Assembly: GCA_030267215.1 (NCBI GenBank)
Contig: JAJDJP010000001.1
Span: 203,217-267,216, forward strand
Length of the DNA stretch: 64,000 nucleotides
Source: Ruminococcaceae bacterium OttesenSCG-928-A16
GTDB taxonomy: Bacteria; Bacillota; Clostridia; Oscillospirales; Ruminococcaceae
Direction: 5' to 3'
Below, piece after piece: positions 1 to 6,611 of the stretch (its first letter is position 1; every line of letters starts with the position of its first letter). A program made the translations under genes and the position numbers. The notes under the pieces were generated by a model, which saw only the letters and a program-made list of their open reading frames with translations, was not told where the DNA came from and searched no databases.

Positions 1-113
1 GTGCCGCCGATGTAGGCGTGTCTTTGCTGGATAACAGCATGCTGGCCCCGCAGATATTGACCGAGAAGCTGGGAATTGCGGCCTCTGCCGAGCAAAAAAG
101 GCATTTTCTATAA
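1..113 (+). CDS. C-terminal end of an unidentified protein (partial)
   Basis: An open frame enters from the left edge (codons start at position 3) and ends at TAA 111-113, leaving about 36 residues. The end reads as a mixed helix rich in Leu, Ala and Glu. I do not recognise the family from so short a piece. A second in-frame TAA follows immediately, which supports a real gene end. The next gene starts about 100 bases downstream with its own ribosome-binding site. Confidence 0.5.
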   Translation, partial: AADVGVSLLDNSMLAPQILTEKLGIAASAEQKRHFL

Positions 114-217
114 TAAATCCCTTATTGTTCTATTATCGAGCGAAGAGTGTGAGAATTTTCTTTAGGCAACAAAATAAACAATGTGCCCAACAAGCATTTA
201 AGTAAGGAGATTTTGGA

Positions 218-1036
218 ATGGGTTTGGCTAGTGTTTTTGCAGATATTGCCCCCCTGTACGTAGGCCCTTCTGCAGAGGGAATGCGCAGTGATGAAGCCCT
301 GTATGGCATGACGGTGCAGGTGATAAAGGAAGAAGCTGATTTTAGCCTTGTGCGTACCGAATATGGCACCGAAGGCTATACCCCTACCAAACTGCTTGGC
401 ACCAATGCCGAAATTGCCACGGCGTGGAAAAAATACAAAAAAAAGGTGGTGTTGGCGCCGTATATCGATGTGCAAAAGGCACCGGCTGCCGCTGCACAGG
501 TGTTGGCAAATGTGCCACGGGGCGGGTTGCTGGTGGCCCTTGGTGCCCCCAATAATAGCGGCTGGCAAAAAGTAGGCCTGCCCACCGGTACCACCGGGTA
601 CACCCGGGCCTCTTATTTGGGCGAGGTTATTTTGGATTGGACCCAGATAAGCCCTGCCGATATGCGCTGGAACCTTGTGGAAACAGCCCTTGCCTATAAT
701 GGCACGGCAACCCGTGCGGGCGGGCGCACCCCTTTTGGCATAGACGGTGTGGGCCTTGTGGCCATGAGCTACCTGATTAATGGCGTGGTAATTGGCCGCG
801 AAAGCTTTGTAAAGCCCGGCAGCCCCTTGCACACCATACCAGCCAGCAGCATGGACGAAGGCGACATTATTTACTTTGACACCACCGCGGGCATGTATAT
901 GGGCGACGACCGGTTTGTGTATGTATCCGAAACGCCGGGCACCGAGGGCGTGATAGTGGGCAGCTTAAACCCCCAGCACGACGATTACCGTGCCGATTTA
1001 GCAACCCAAATTGCTGCGGTTGGCAGTTTATTTTAA
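218..1036 (+). CDS. SH3-like/NlpC-P60-family protein lacking catalytic residues
   Basis: This 272-residue protein has the layout of YkfC-like gamma-D-glutamyl peptidases: two SH3-like segments (about residues 1-65 and 75-135) and an NlpC/P60-like domain (about 145-265). In active members the nucleophile sits in a D-C-S-G-L-V motif and the base in H-V-G-I-Y. Here the first reads D-G-V-G-L-V (176-181) and the second T-A-G-M-Y (223-227), so the Cys and His are both gone while the surrounding fold motifs persist (GDIIYF, MGDDRFVYV). There is no signal peptide or membrane segment at the N-terminus. A good ribosome site (AAGGAG) precedes the ATG. I infer a pseudo-enzyme, perhaps peptidoglycan-fragment binding; the substrate is unknown. 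Confidence 0.7.
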   Translation: MGLASVFADIAPLYVGPSAEGMRSDEALYGMTVQVIKEEADFSLVRTEYGTEGYTPTKLLGTNAEIATAWKKYKKKVVLAPYIDVQKAPAAAAQVLANVPRGGLLVALGAPNNSGWQKVGLPTGTTGYTRASYLGEVILDWTQISPADMRWNLVETALAYNGTATRAGGRTPFGIDGVGLVAMSYLINGVVIGRESFVKPGSPLHTIPASSMDEGDIIYFDTTAGMYMGDDRFVYVSETPGTEGVIVGSLNPQHDDYRADLATQIAAVGSLF

Positions 1037-1082
1037 TAAGCAACTTGCCAAAAACGTGGCATAATAAAAAAGGATGGAAAAC

Positions 1083-1823
1083 ATGGCTGCAAATTATTAT
1101 TGCCTTTTGCTTGACCTAGATGGAACCCTGCTGGATTTTAAAGCCGCCGAGCGCGAAGCAATAACCGAAATTTTGGTTGAAGCCGGCCTGGAAAGTGGCC
1201 AGCAGCAAGCAGAAGAATTTTCGGAAATTAATAGCCAGCTTTGGGCAGCGTTAGAGCGTGGCGAAATAAAAAAAGAGCAACTGGGCCCTGAGCGGTTTGC
1301 CCGGTTTTTGGTGGCAACCGGGCAAACCGGCAATGCGGCCCAGCTAAACAAAATATACATGGATAGGCTTGCCACCAAAGCAATGCCCATGCCCGGCGCG
1401 CGCGAGCTTTTGGAGGAACTGGCTGAATTTGCTACCCTTGCGGTAATAAGCAACGGCAACCAGCGCATTCAATTAAGCCGGCTGCAACAAAGCGGCCTAA
1501 TGCCTTATTTCGATGAAATTTTTGTAAGCGAAAAACTGGGTGTAAATAAACCTTCGGCCAAGTTTTTTGATTTAGCTTTAAAATATTTGGGCATTAAAAA
1601 CCGTGAAAAAGTGTTGGTGATTGGCGATAGCTTAACTGCTGATATACAAGGTGGCATAAACGCCCGGCTAGATACATGCTGGTGTAATTTTACCGGCGAA
1701 GAAAACCATGCAGGCGTAACCCCCACCTATACCGTGCAAAACTTTATGCAGTTAAAATTAGTGGCGATAGGAGAGGAGGAGCTGAAACTTGCAGAAAATA
1801 GAGAGAAAAAGCATCTGGTTTAA
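1083..1823 (+). CDS. HAD-superfamily hydrolase, YjjG-like nucleotidase
   Basis: The protein is a haloacid dehalogenase-type phosphatase. Motif I is DLDGT (residues 11-15, nucleophile Asp11), motif II is the Ser of VISNGN, motif III is the Lys of KLGVNKPSAKFF, and motif IV is GDSLTADIQGG. The helical cap between motifs I and II and the total length (246) fit the YjjG/YfnB group, which removes phosphate from pyrimidine nucleotides, including damaged ones. I take ATG 1083 rather than ATG 1074 because AGGATGG lies about 6 bases before it. The 3' end overlaps the next gene by 35 bases, so the two are probably co-transcribed and translationally linked. The exact substrate cannot be read from sequence. 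Confidence 0.8.
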   Translation: MAANYYCLLLDLDGTLLDFKAAEREAITEILVEAGLESGQQQAEEFSEINSQLWAALERGEIKKEQLGPERFARFLVATGQTGNAAQLNKIYMDRLATKAMPMPGARELLEELAEFATLAVISNGNQRIQLSRLQQSGLMPYFDEIFVSEKLGVNKPSAKFFDLALKYLGIKNREKVLVIGDSLTADIQGGINARLDTCWCNFTGEENHAGVTPTYTVQNFMQLKLVAIGEEELKLAENREKKHLV

Positions 1824-2739
1824 TTCTGCCGATGGTAAAAACAAAATTGCGGGCTTTTTTTACACCTGCCCCGAGGTAGAACCCTTTTGCGTATTGCAAA
1901 TTTCGCACGGGATGTGCGAATATATAGACCGCTACCAAGATTTTGCCTACTTTTTAGCCCGCAACGGGGTGGTGGTTTGCGGTAACGACCATTTGGGGCA
2001 TGGAGCCAGCGCCTCTACCGAAGACGACCTTGGCTACTTTACCGAGAAGGGCGGCCGTAAATTTGCCCTGCAAGATTTGCACACCATGAACCAAAAAGCC
2101 CACGAGGCATACCCACATTTGCCGGTGGTTTTGCTGGGGCACAGCATGGGTAGTTTTTTTGCCCGACGCTATGCGGCCCTTTGGCCAAAAACCATAAGCG
2201 GGCTGGTTATTAGTGGCACTGGCGGGCCAAACCCATTGGCTGCGGCAGGCATTGCCATGGCAGGGTTGGTGGCCAAAATAAAGGGGCCACGGCATCGTTC
2301 GTCTTTGGTGCACAACATGGCGTTTGGGGCTTACCTTAAAAAAATAGAGAACCCCAAAACCCCTTACGATTGGATTAGCCGCGATGAAGAAATTGTGGCT
2401 TTGTACGCAAACGACGCAAAATGTGTGTTTCAGTTTACGGTAAACGGTTTTCACGAATTATTTTCGGCCTTAAAAGATGTAAGCAGCCCCGGGTGGGCGG
2501 CCGGTATAAATAAGCAAATGCCGGTGTACATGTTTGCGGGCGACGCAGACCCCGTGGGAGATTATGGCAAAGGGGTGGTTACGGTGTACAATTGGTTGCG
2601 CGATGCGGGCGTAAAAAATGTGCAACTTAAATTGTACCCCGGCGGCCGGCACGAAATGCTGAACGAAACCAACCGCGCCGAAGTATATGACGATGTGCTA
2701 GAGTTTTTAAAGGCGAATTTTGGCACCAACGCAGTTTAA
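1789..2739 (+). CDS. Alpha/beta hydrolase, monoacylglycerol lipase/lysophospholipase-like
   Basis: This is a 316-residue serine hydrolase of the lysophospholipase (PldB/YtpA) type. The nucleophile is Ser119 in GHSMGS, the acid is probably Asp254 in GDADPVG, and the base is His288 in GGRHEML. The oxyanion-hole HG motif lies near residue 40. There is no signal peptide, so it is cytoplasmic or only peripherally membrane bound. Translation starts at TTG behind GAGAGGAGG, inside the 3' end of the HAD gene. A role in lipid or monoglyceride turnover is inferred from the family. Esterase activity of some kind is well supported; the substrate is not. Confidence 0.8.
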   Translation: MQKIERKSIWFNSADGKNKIAGFFYTCPEVEPFCVLQISHGMCEYIDRYQDFAYFLARNGVVVCGNDHLGHGASASTEDDLGYFTEKGGRKFALQDLHTMNQKAHEAYPHLPVVLLGHSMGSFFARRYAALWPKTISGLVISGTGGPNPLAAAGIAMAGLVAKIKGPRHRSSLVHNMAFGAYLKKIENPKTPYDWISRDEEIVALYANDAKCVFQFTVNGFHELFSALKDVSSPGWAAGINKQMPVYMFAGDADPVGDYGKGVVTVYNWLRDAGVKNVQLKLYPGGRHEMLNETNRAEVYDDVLEFLKANFGTNAV

Positions 2740-2778
2740 TTAAAAAATTCCATAATAAATGGAGAAAAGGGGCATTTC

Positions 2779-3954
2779 ATGCAGGTGATTCAGGATTTTA
2801 TCTACAGTATTTTTGGCTCGTTAATCGATATTATTGGCAACGACCCATGGTTATTTGTGCGCATGGTGGGCATGTGGGCCATTGGTATTTTGCTAATTTA
2901 TTTGGCCATTGCTAAAGACATGGAGCCGGCGCTGCTGTTACCCATGGGCTTTGGTGCCATTTTGGTAAACTTGCCGCTTTCCGGCGCTATCGACCAAATT
3001 GGCCACGAAGGCCCGCTTAGCGTATTGTTCCGCGCGGGTATAGATACCGGGGAGCTTTTCCCCCTGCTGCTGTTTATTGGCATTGGCGCCATGATTGACT
3101 TTGGCCCGCTTTTGCAAAACCCAAAACTGCTTTTGTTTGGGGCAGCGGCGCAGTTTGGTATTTTTGTAACCATTTTGCTAGCCAGCACCATCGGGCACTT
3201 TTTCCCGGGTACCTTCACCTTTGTAGATGCTGCCAGTATTGGTATTATTGGCGCTGCCGACGGGCCCACGGCTATTTCGGTGGCAAAAGCGCTGGGTACC
3301 AAGTATATGGGGGCCATTTTGGTAGCCGCTTACAGCTACATGGCGCTGGTGCCCATTATCCAGCCCCCCTGCATCAAACTGGTTACCACTAAAAAAGAGC
3401 GCCTTATTCGCATGCCATACACCTCCAGCGAGGTTTCTAAGCTTGTGCGCATTGCATTTCCGGTAGTGGTTACCATTATTGCGGGGCTAATTGCACCGGC
3501 CAGCGTGGCCTTGGTAGGCTTTTTAATGTTTGGTAACTTGCTGCGCGAGTGTGGTGTGCTAAACGCGCTTTCGGAAACTGCACAAAATGCGCTTGCCAAC
3601 CTAATTACCATTATGCTGGGCATAACCGTAGCCACCCAAATGCAGGCAGAAATGTTTCTGACCTTTGAAACCTTGTTGATTATGGGCCTTGGCCTGTTCG
3701 CCTTTGTGTTCGATACCATTGGCGGTGTAATGCTGGCAAAACTTTACAACTTGTTTGCCAAAAATAAAGTAAACCCCATGATTGGCGCCTGCGGTATTTC
3801 TGCCTTCCCCATGAGCAGCCGCGTTGTGCACAAAATGGGCCTGCAAGAAGACCCGCAAAACTTTTTGTTAATGCACGCAGCTGGTGTAAACGTGGGCGGC
3901 CAAATTGCCAGTGTTATTGCGGGTGGTATTATTATGGGGCTGGTGGCCCGCTAA
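2779..3954 (+). CDS. Sodium-pumping decarboxylase beta subunit (OadB/GcdB/MmdB type)
   Basis: This very hydrophobic protein (391 residues, about ten membrane spans) belongs to the beta subunits of biotin-dependent Na+-translocating decarboxylases, which decarboxylate carboxybiotin and export Na+. Family signatures are visible: GIGAMIDFGPLL in the first third, the GAADGPTAI segment near residue 160 (conserved Asp for Na+/H+), and the C-terminal GISAFPMSSR...HAAGVNVGGQIAS region. Length is normal. Two very small membrane genes follow directly, the first like a gamma subunit. No carboxyltransferase alpha subunit or biotin-carrier gene lies nearby, so the substrate (oxaloacetate, methylmalonyl-CoA or glutaconyl-CoA) is undecided. 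Confidence 0.9.
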   Translation: MQVIQDFIYSIFGSLIDIIGNDPWLFVRMVGMWAIGILLIYLAIAKDMEPALLLPMGFGAILVNLPLSGAIDQIGHEGPLSVLFRAGIDTGELFPLLLFIGIGAMIDFGPLLQNPKLLLFGAAAQFGIFVTILLASTIGHFFPGTFTFVDAASIGIIGAADGPTAISVAKALGTKYMGAILVAAYSYMALVPIIQPPCIKLVTTKKERLIRMPYTSSEVSKLVRIAFPVVVTIIAGLIAPASVALVGFLMFGNLLRECGVLNALSETAQNALANLITIMLGITVATQMQAEMFLTFETLLIMGLGLFAFVFDTIGGVMLAKLYNLFAKNKVNPMIGACGISAFPMSSRVVHKMGLQEDPQNFLLMHAAGVNVGGQIASVIAGGIIMGLVAR

Positions 3955-4044
3955 AATGCGGCATTCAATAGCAACGAATAAGCAGAACGTGCTGTTTTAA
4001 AAGAATAAATGCATGTGCTGCTGCAATAGAAAGGAAGCAAGAGT

Positions 4045-4167
4045 ATGATTTTAGAAGCTTTGCAGGTAATGCTATTTGGCATGTTGGGCATTTTTATGGT
4101 AATGGGCCTTATTATTTTATCCATTACCCTGCTTAAAAAAATACCCAGCAAAAAAAAGGATGATTAA
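4045..4167 (+). CDS. Small OadG-like gamma subunit of a Na+ decarboxylase
   Basis: A 40-residue gene with one hydrophobic helix (about residues 8-30) followed by a lysine-rich tail ending in Asp-Asp. Position right after the beta subunit, a single N-terminal span starting a few residues in, and a charged C-terminus fit a minimal OadG/MmdD-type subunit, which holds the complex together. It starts at ATG 4045 behind AAGGAAG. It is shorter than typical OadG (about 80 residues) and lacks the usual His/Pro-rich tail, so the call is by context. Confidence 0.6.
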   Translation: MILEALQVMLFGMLGIFMVMGLIILSITLLKKIPSKKKDD

Positions 4168-4246
4168 GGCACAGTGCTGCTAGACCACCAGTTGTAAAAC
4201 AATTTTCGTTTCGCAAACCTAGCACAATGTTTTGGGAGGTTTTAGA

Positions 4247-4384
4247 ATGAAAACATTTTTAAAAGTGTTGTTGTATTTGGTAATTATTGCCGCAGTGGTT
4301 GTTTTGGGCTTAATTATCACGGCCGAAATTGCGGGCTTTGGCTCGGTGTGGGAGCTGTTTGATTTTATTAAAGCGCAGTTTTAA
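4247..4384 (+). CDS. Small single-span membrane protein
   Basis: A 45-residue gene starting at ATG 4247 behind a strong GGGAGG site. One hydrophobic segment covers about residues 4-26, followed by a short polar end with Trp-Glu-Leu-Phe. It is the last gene before a strong terminator and follows the decarboxylase beta and gamma-like genes with the same orientation. I do not recognise it. A second accessory membrane subunit of the same pump is a reasonable inference but untested. Confidence 0.5.
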   Translation: MKTFLKVLLYLVIIAAVVVLGLIITAEIAGFGSVWELFDFIKAQF

Positions 4385-4412
4385 AACAAAACTGTAAATT
4401 TAAAAAGGGTAT

Positions 4413-4450
4413 AACAAAACCCCCGGTTTTATATAACCGGGGGTTTTGTT
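4413..4450. terminator. Strong bidirectional terminator
   Basis: Arms 4413-4428 and 4435-4450 form a 16-base-pair stem around a 6-base loop (core ACCCCCGG/CCGGGGGT) flanked by A-rich and T-rich runs on both sides. It closes the rightward decarboxylase operon and the leftward TSCPD gene. Confidence 0.9.
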
Positions 4451-4458
4451 ATTGTGTT

Positions 4459-4716
4459 TTAGTTTGTTTCTGTGGCCAAAGCCTCGGCTAGGCAGGCGGC
4501 TATTTGCGCCGGGCAAGAGGTTTTTTTACTATCGCAGGTAATGTTTTGCAGGCGTTCAATGGCATCGGTGGCTTTTTGGCCTTGCAACATGGCGCAAAGC
4601 CCTTGCAGGTTGCCATCGCAGCCGTCCTCCACCGCCACCTGCTGGATAATACCACCTTGCAGCGTAACCGTAGTATAGCGCGAACAAACACCTTTGTTTT
4701 TGCGGGTATGGGTCAT
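4459..4716 (-). CDS. TSCPD-domain protein (short form, TIGR03905-like)
   Basis: This is an 85-residue protein with the cysteine pattern and the diagnostic TSCPAQIA segment near residues 66-73. TSCPD domains are also found at the C-terminus of B12-dependent ribonucleotide reductases and are thought to bind metal. The short free-standing form is common in Clostridia, and its role is unknown. ATG start; single-gene transcript ending at the terminator at 4413-4450. The upstream region carries a repeat and a weak promoter. Confidence 0.85.
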   Translation of the reverse strand: MTHTRKNKGVCSRYTTVTLQGGIIQQVAVEDGCDGNLQGLCAMLQGQKATDAIERLQNITCDSKKTSCPAQIAACLAEALATETN

Positions 4717-4773
4717 GGTAACAATACTCCTTGCGTGTTTTAGGCACGGAAATTAATTTTTGCGAAACCGCTT

Positions 4774-4857
4774 GTCATTCTGAACGAAGTGAAGAATCTT
4801 TCTTTCGAAAACTGCACGATAAAGATTCTTCAGGCAAAAAAACGCCCTCAGAATGAC
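4774..4857. repeat. Dispersed repeat with GTCATTCTGA/TCAGAATGAC ends, copy 1
   Basis: The element is bounded by a 10-base terminal inverted repeat (4774-4783 and 4848-4857) and contains GAAGAATCTTTCTTT next to the left end. Similarity to copy 2 (31593-31673) continues for about 55 bases beyond the right end. A third, divergent copy lies at 63630-63708. It carries no coding frame and sits between genes, like a small non-autonomous palindromic element. Confidence 0.75.
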
Positions 4858-4928
4858 ATTGCTTAAAAATGAATACTTAATTTTCGGCAAAATGGGTTTC
4901 CGCATATTTTGGGTTATAGCCATACATT

Positions 4929-4956
4929 AGTATAGCAGTTTTTGGGCAAAATACAA
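4929..4956 (-). promoter_or_regulatory. Possible sigma-A promoter for the TSCPD gene
   Basis: On the minus strand TTGTAT and TATACT are separated by 16 bases. It would read leftwards through the repeat into the TSCPD gene, giving a leader of about 200 bases. Match to consensus is moderate. Confidence 0.4.
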
Positions 4957-4973
4957 GGCTGGCTATGGCATAA

Positions 4974-5004
4974 ACCTGCACCTTGCCATTAGCAAGGTGC
5001 AGGT
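4974..5004 (-). terminator. Terminator after the cytidylate-kinase-like gene
   Basis: A 13-base-pair stem (arms 4974-4986 and 4992-5004, loop of 5) lies six bases beyond the stop codon. The T-run after the stem is poor, so efficiency is uncertain. Confidence 0.6.
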
Positions 5005-5009
5005 AAAAG

Positions 5010-5636
5010 CTAACCTCCAAAAAAGGGCGAAACCTGTGCCACTAAATCCACTGTTTTTTCTAACCCTAAACGCCCGCTGTTTATAGAAAGATCATAGCTT
5101 TCGGCGCTGGCCCAATCACGGTCGGTATAAAAGGCGTAGTAATTGGCCCGGCTACGGTCGGTTTTACGTATCAGCGCACGGGCGGCGTCTTCCTCCAGGT
5201 TGTGGGTGCGTGCAATGCGCTGAATGCGCGCTTCGAGCGGGGCCCACACAAACACCGAAAAGGTACCCTGGCGGCCACGCAAAATATAATCGGCACATCG
5301 GCCAATAATAACACAAGAAGAATGCTCTGCCACATCCCGAATGGTATCGGCAATGGCGTTTTGAATACGATCGTTCGGCAGATAGGCGGCGTAGGCAGCA
5401 TAGTCGCTCATTTTTTCATCCACGCTGTTGTAGGCAAAAGCCGAGGTAAGGCCGCTCGCCGGCTTTTCATCGTTTTTTTCAAACAACTCGGGTAAAATTC
5501 CGCTTTTTTCGGCTGCCTGTTTCAGCAGCTCTTTATCGTAAAAAGCAATACCCAACTGCTTGGCAAGGGTGCGGCCAATGTGGTGGCCACCACTGCCAAA
5601 TTGGCGTGCAATACAAATAACTGTGTTCTCTGCCAT
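5010..5636 (-). CDS. Cytidylate kinase-like family protein
   Basis: This 208-residue protein belongs to the cytidylate-kinase-like family (PF13189), common in Clostridia and distinct from the housekeeping Cmk. The N-terminal P-loop-like segment ARQFGSGGHHIG (10-21) binds the phosphate donor. It is followed by FYDKELL, the central VIIGRCADYIL strand, and the RKTDRSRANYYAFYTDRDW lid with Arg residues for nucleotide contacts. The ATG has AAGGAG upstream. It is a single gene between two terminators. The acceptor substrate is not known for this group, so the nucleotide-kinase role is inferred. Confidence 0.85.
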   Translation of the reverse strand: MAENTVICIARQFGSGGHHIGRTLAKQLGIAFYDKELLKQAAEKSGILPELFEKNDEKPASGLTSAFAYNSVDEKMSDYAAYAAYLPNDRIQNAIADTIRDVAEHSSCVIIGRCADYILRGRQGTFSVFVWAPLEARIQRIARTHNLEEDAARALIRKTDRSRANYYAFYTDRDWASAESYDLSINSGRLGLEKTVDLVAQVSPFFGG

Positions 5637-5723
5637 ACGTCAACACTCCTTTTTTCACCTTGCATAACTACACAAACGAATAGGGGTTGCTTACACTTTA
5701 ATTATACCACAAAAGAAATAAAA

Positions 5724-5759
5724 AGGTTATATTATCCTGCCGGCAGGATAATATAACCT
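5724..5759. terminator. 36-bp perfect palindrome acting as terminator for thiT
   Basis: The two 18-base arms are exact reverse complements with no spacer (centre 5741/5742). On the minus strand the sequence is followed by a T-rich stretch, so it should terminate thiT. It also sits just upstream of the -10-like TATAAT (minus strand) of the cytidylate-kinase-like gene, so it could additionally bind a dimeric protein. Confidence 0.75.
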
Positions 5760-5780
5760 AAGCGCAATACAAAATAATGC

Positions 5781-6371
5781 TTAGCTGCGCACAGCGGCTG
5801 GCTGGGGCAAAATATGCAGGGCTTTTACCCGGCTTAATAGCAGGGCGGCCACCAGCACAATGGCAACATCGGGCAGGCACCATGTGGCGTTATACCCAAG
5901 CGAGTATATCCACATTGGCAGGGCGGTGTCGGTGTAGGGGCCCCAAATAATCCAGCCAGAAAAAAAGCTAAAAACAAAGCGCATAAGGCCGGTGGTACCA
6001 ACCCCCACAACCAGCCCAAGGGTTGGGTTTTTAAAGCGGCCGGCAATAGGCCCTGCAAACCCAAGGCAGGCATAAGCCAAAATATAATCCAGCAGGGCAC
6101 ACAACAGCATGGCAGCAAGGGTTTTTACGTAAAAAATACTGTCCATGCCTTGCATGGCTTGCAAAATGCCGTACACCGTGGCCGAGGCAAGCCCCCATTT
6201 TAACCCATGGCGAAAGCTGAAAATAATGATGGGCAGCGTAGAAAACCACGAGATGGTACCACCACGCGGCAATTTAATGCCGGGGATAGCCGACAGTGCA
6301 AAGGCAAGCGCCACCATAAGGGCGGCTTCTACCAACACAGCGGTGCGAGACATTTTGGACGGTTCTTTCAT
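5781..6371 (-). CDS. thiT: Thiamine uptake S-component ThiT (ECF transporter)
   Basis: This 196-residue protein with about six membrane helices matches ThiT, the substrate-binding S-component of energy-coupling-factor thiamine transporters. The N-terminal helix LVEAALMVALAFALS is followed by a short loop with PRGGTISWFSTLPI, a typical ThiT feature, and the C-terminal part has SLGYNATWCLPD. I choose ATG 6371 because GAGGAG stands 6-8 bases before it; a longer reading would run into the riboswitch terminator. The TPP riboswitch and terminator upstream fix the substrate as thiamine or a precursor. The shared ECF ATPase/T units are not in this window. Confidence 0.93.
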   Translation of the reverse strand: MKEPSKMSRTAVLVEAALMVALAFALSAIPGIKLPRGGTISWFSTLPIIIFSFRHGLKWGLASATVYGILQAMQGMDSIFYVKTLAAMLLCALLDYILAYACLGFAGPIAGRFKNPTLGLVVGVGTTGLMRFVFSFFSGWIIWGPYTDTALPMWIYSLGYNATWCLPDVAIVLVAALLLSRVKALHILPQPAAVRS

Positions 6372-6424
6372 AACAAGCTCCTCTTTTCTGGCCTTTAGCA
6401 ACAGGCCGGTTTTTGTGTGGGACA

Positions 6425-6462
6425 CAAAAACAAAGCGCCTGTGGAGGGTTTCCACAGGCGCT
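6425..6462 (-). terminator. Riboswitch expression-platform terminator
   Basis: Arms at 6434-6444 and 6452-6462 make an 11-base-pair GC-rich stem, followed on the minus strand by TTTGTTTTT. It lies between the TPP aptamer and the thiT start, so ligand binding probably switches transcription off here. Confidence 0.85.
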
Positions 6463-6485
6463 AAAAGCTGCTACTCTTTCGCAAA

Positions 6486-6572
6486 ACTTCCTACGCCGGC
6501 ATTACCCGGATCAGGTTGAAAGGGTCCCCATCAAACGATGGATCTCAGCCATACGGCACCCCTGTTTTTATG
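6486..6572 (-). promoter_or_regulatory. TPP riboswitch (THI element)
   Basis: Read on the minus strand, the conserved boxes appear in order: AGGGGTGC, CTGAGA, GACCCTT, AACCTGAT, GGGTAATGCC and GCGTAGGAA. Spacing fits a compact TPP aptamer with a short P3. It is followed by a terminator and thiT, so thiamine pyrophosphate should repress thiamine uptake. Confidence 0.97.
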
Positions 6573-6581
6573 TCCGTTTGT

Positions 6582-6610
6582 ATTATAAGGCGTAGTTAAA
6601 AAAATGTCAA
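6582..6610 (-). promoter_or_regulatory. Consensus sigma-A promoter for the thiT riboswitch
   Basis: TTGACA (minus strand of 6605-6610) and TATAAT (6582-6587) match consensus perfectly with a 17-base spacer. Transcription would start about 8 bases before the aptamer. The -35 box nearly abuts the stop codon of the upstream zinc-ribbon gene. Confidence 0.92.
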
Positions 6611-6611
6611 G

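Noticed and set aside
122..832. 236-residue open frame on the minus strand
   Set aside because: It mirrors the NlpC/P60-like gene; the composition is His/Gly-rich shadow-like and no ribosome site or family resemblance is seen.
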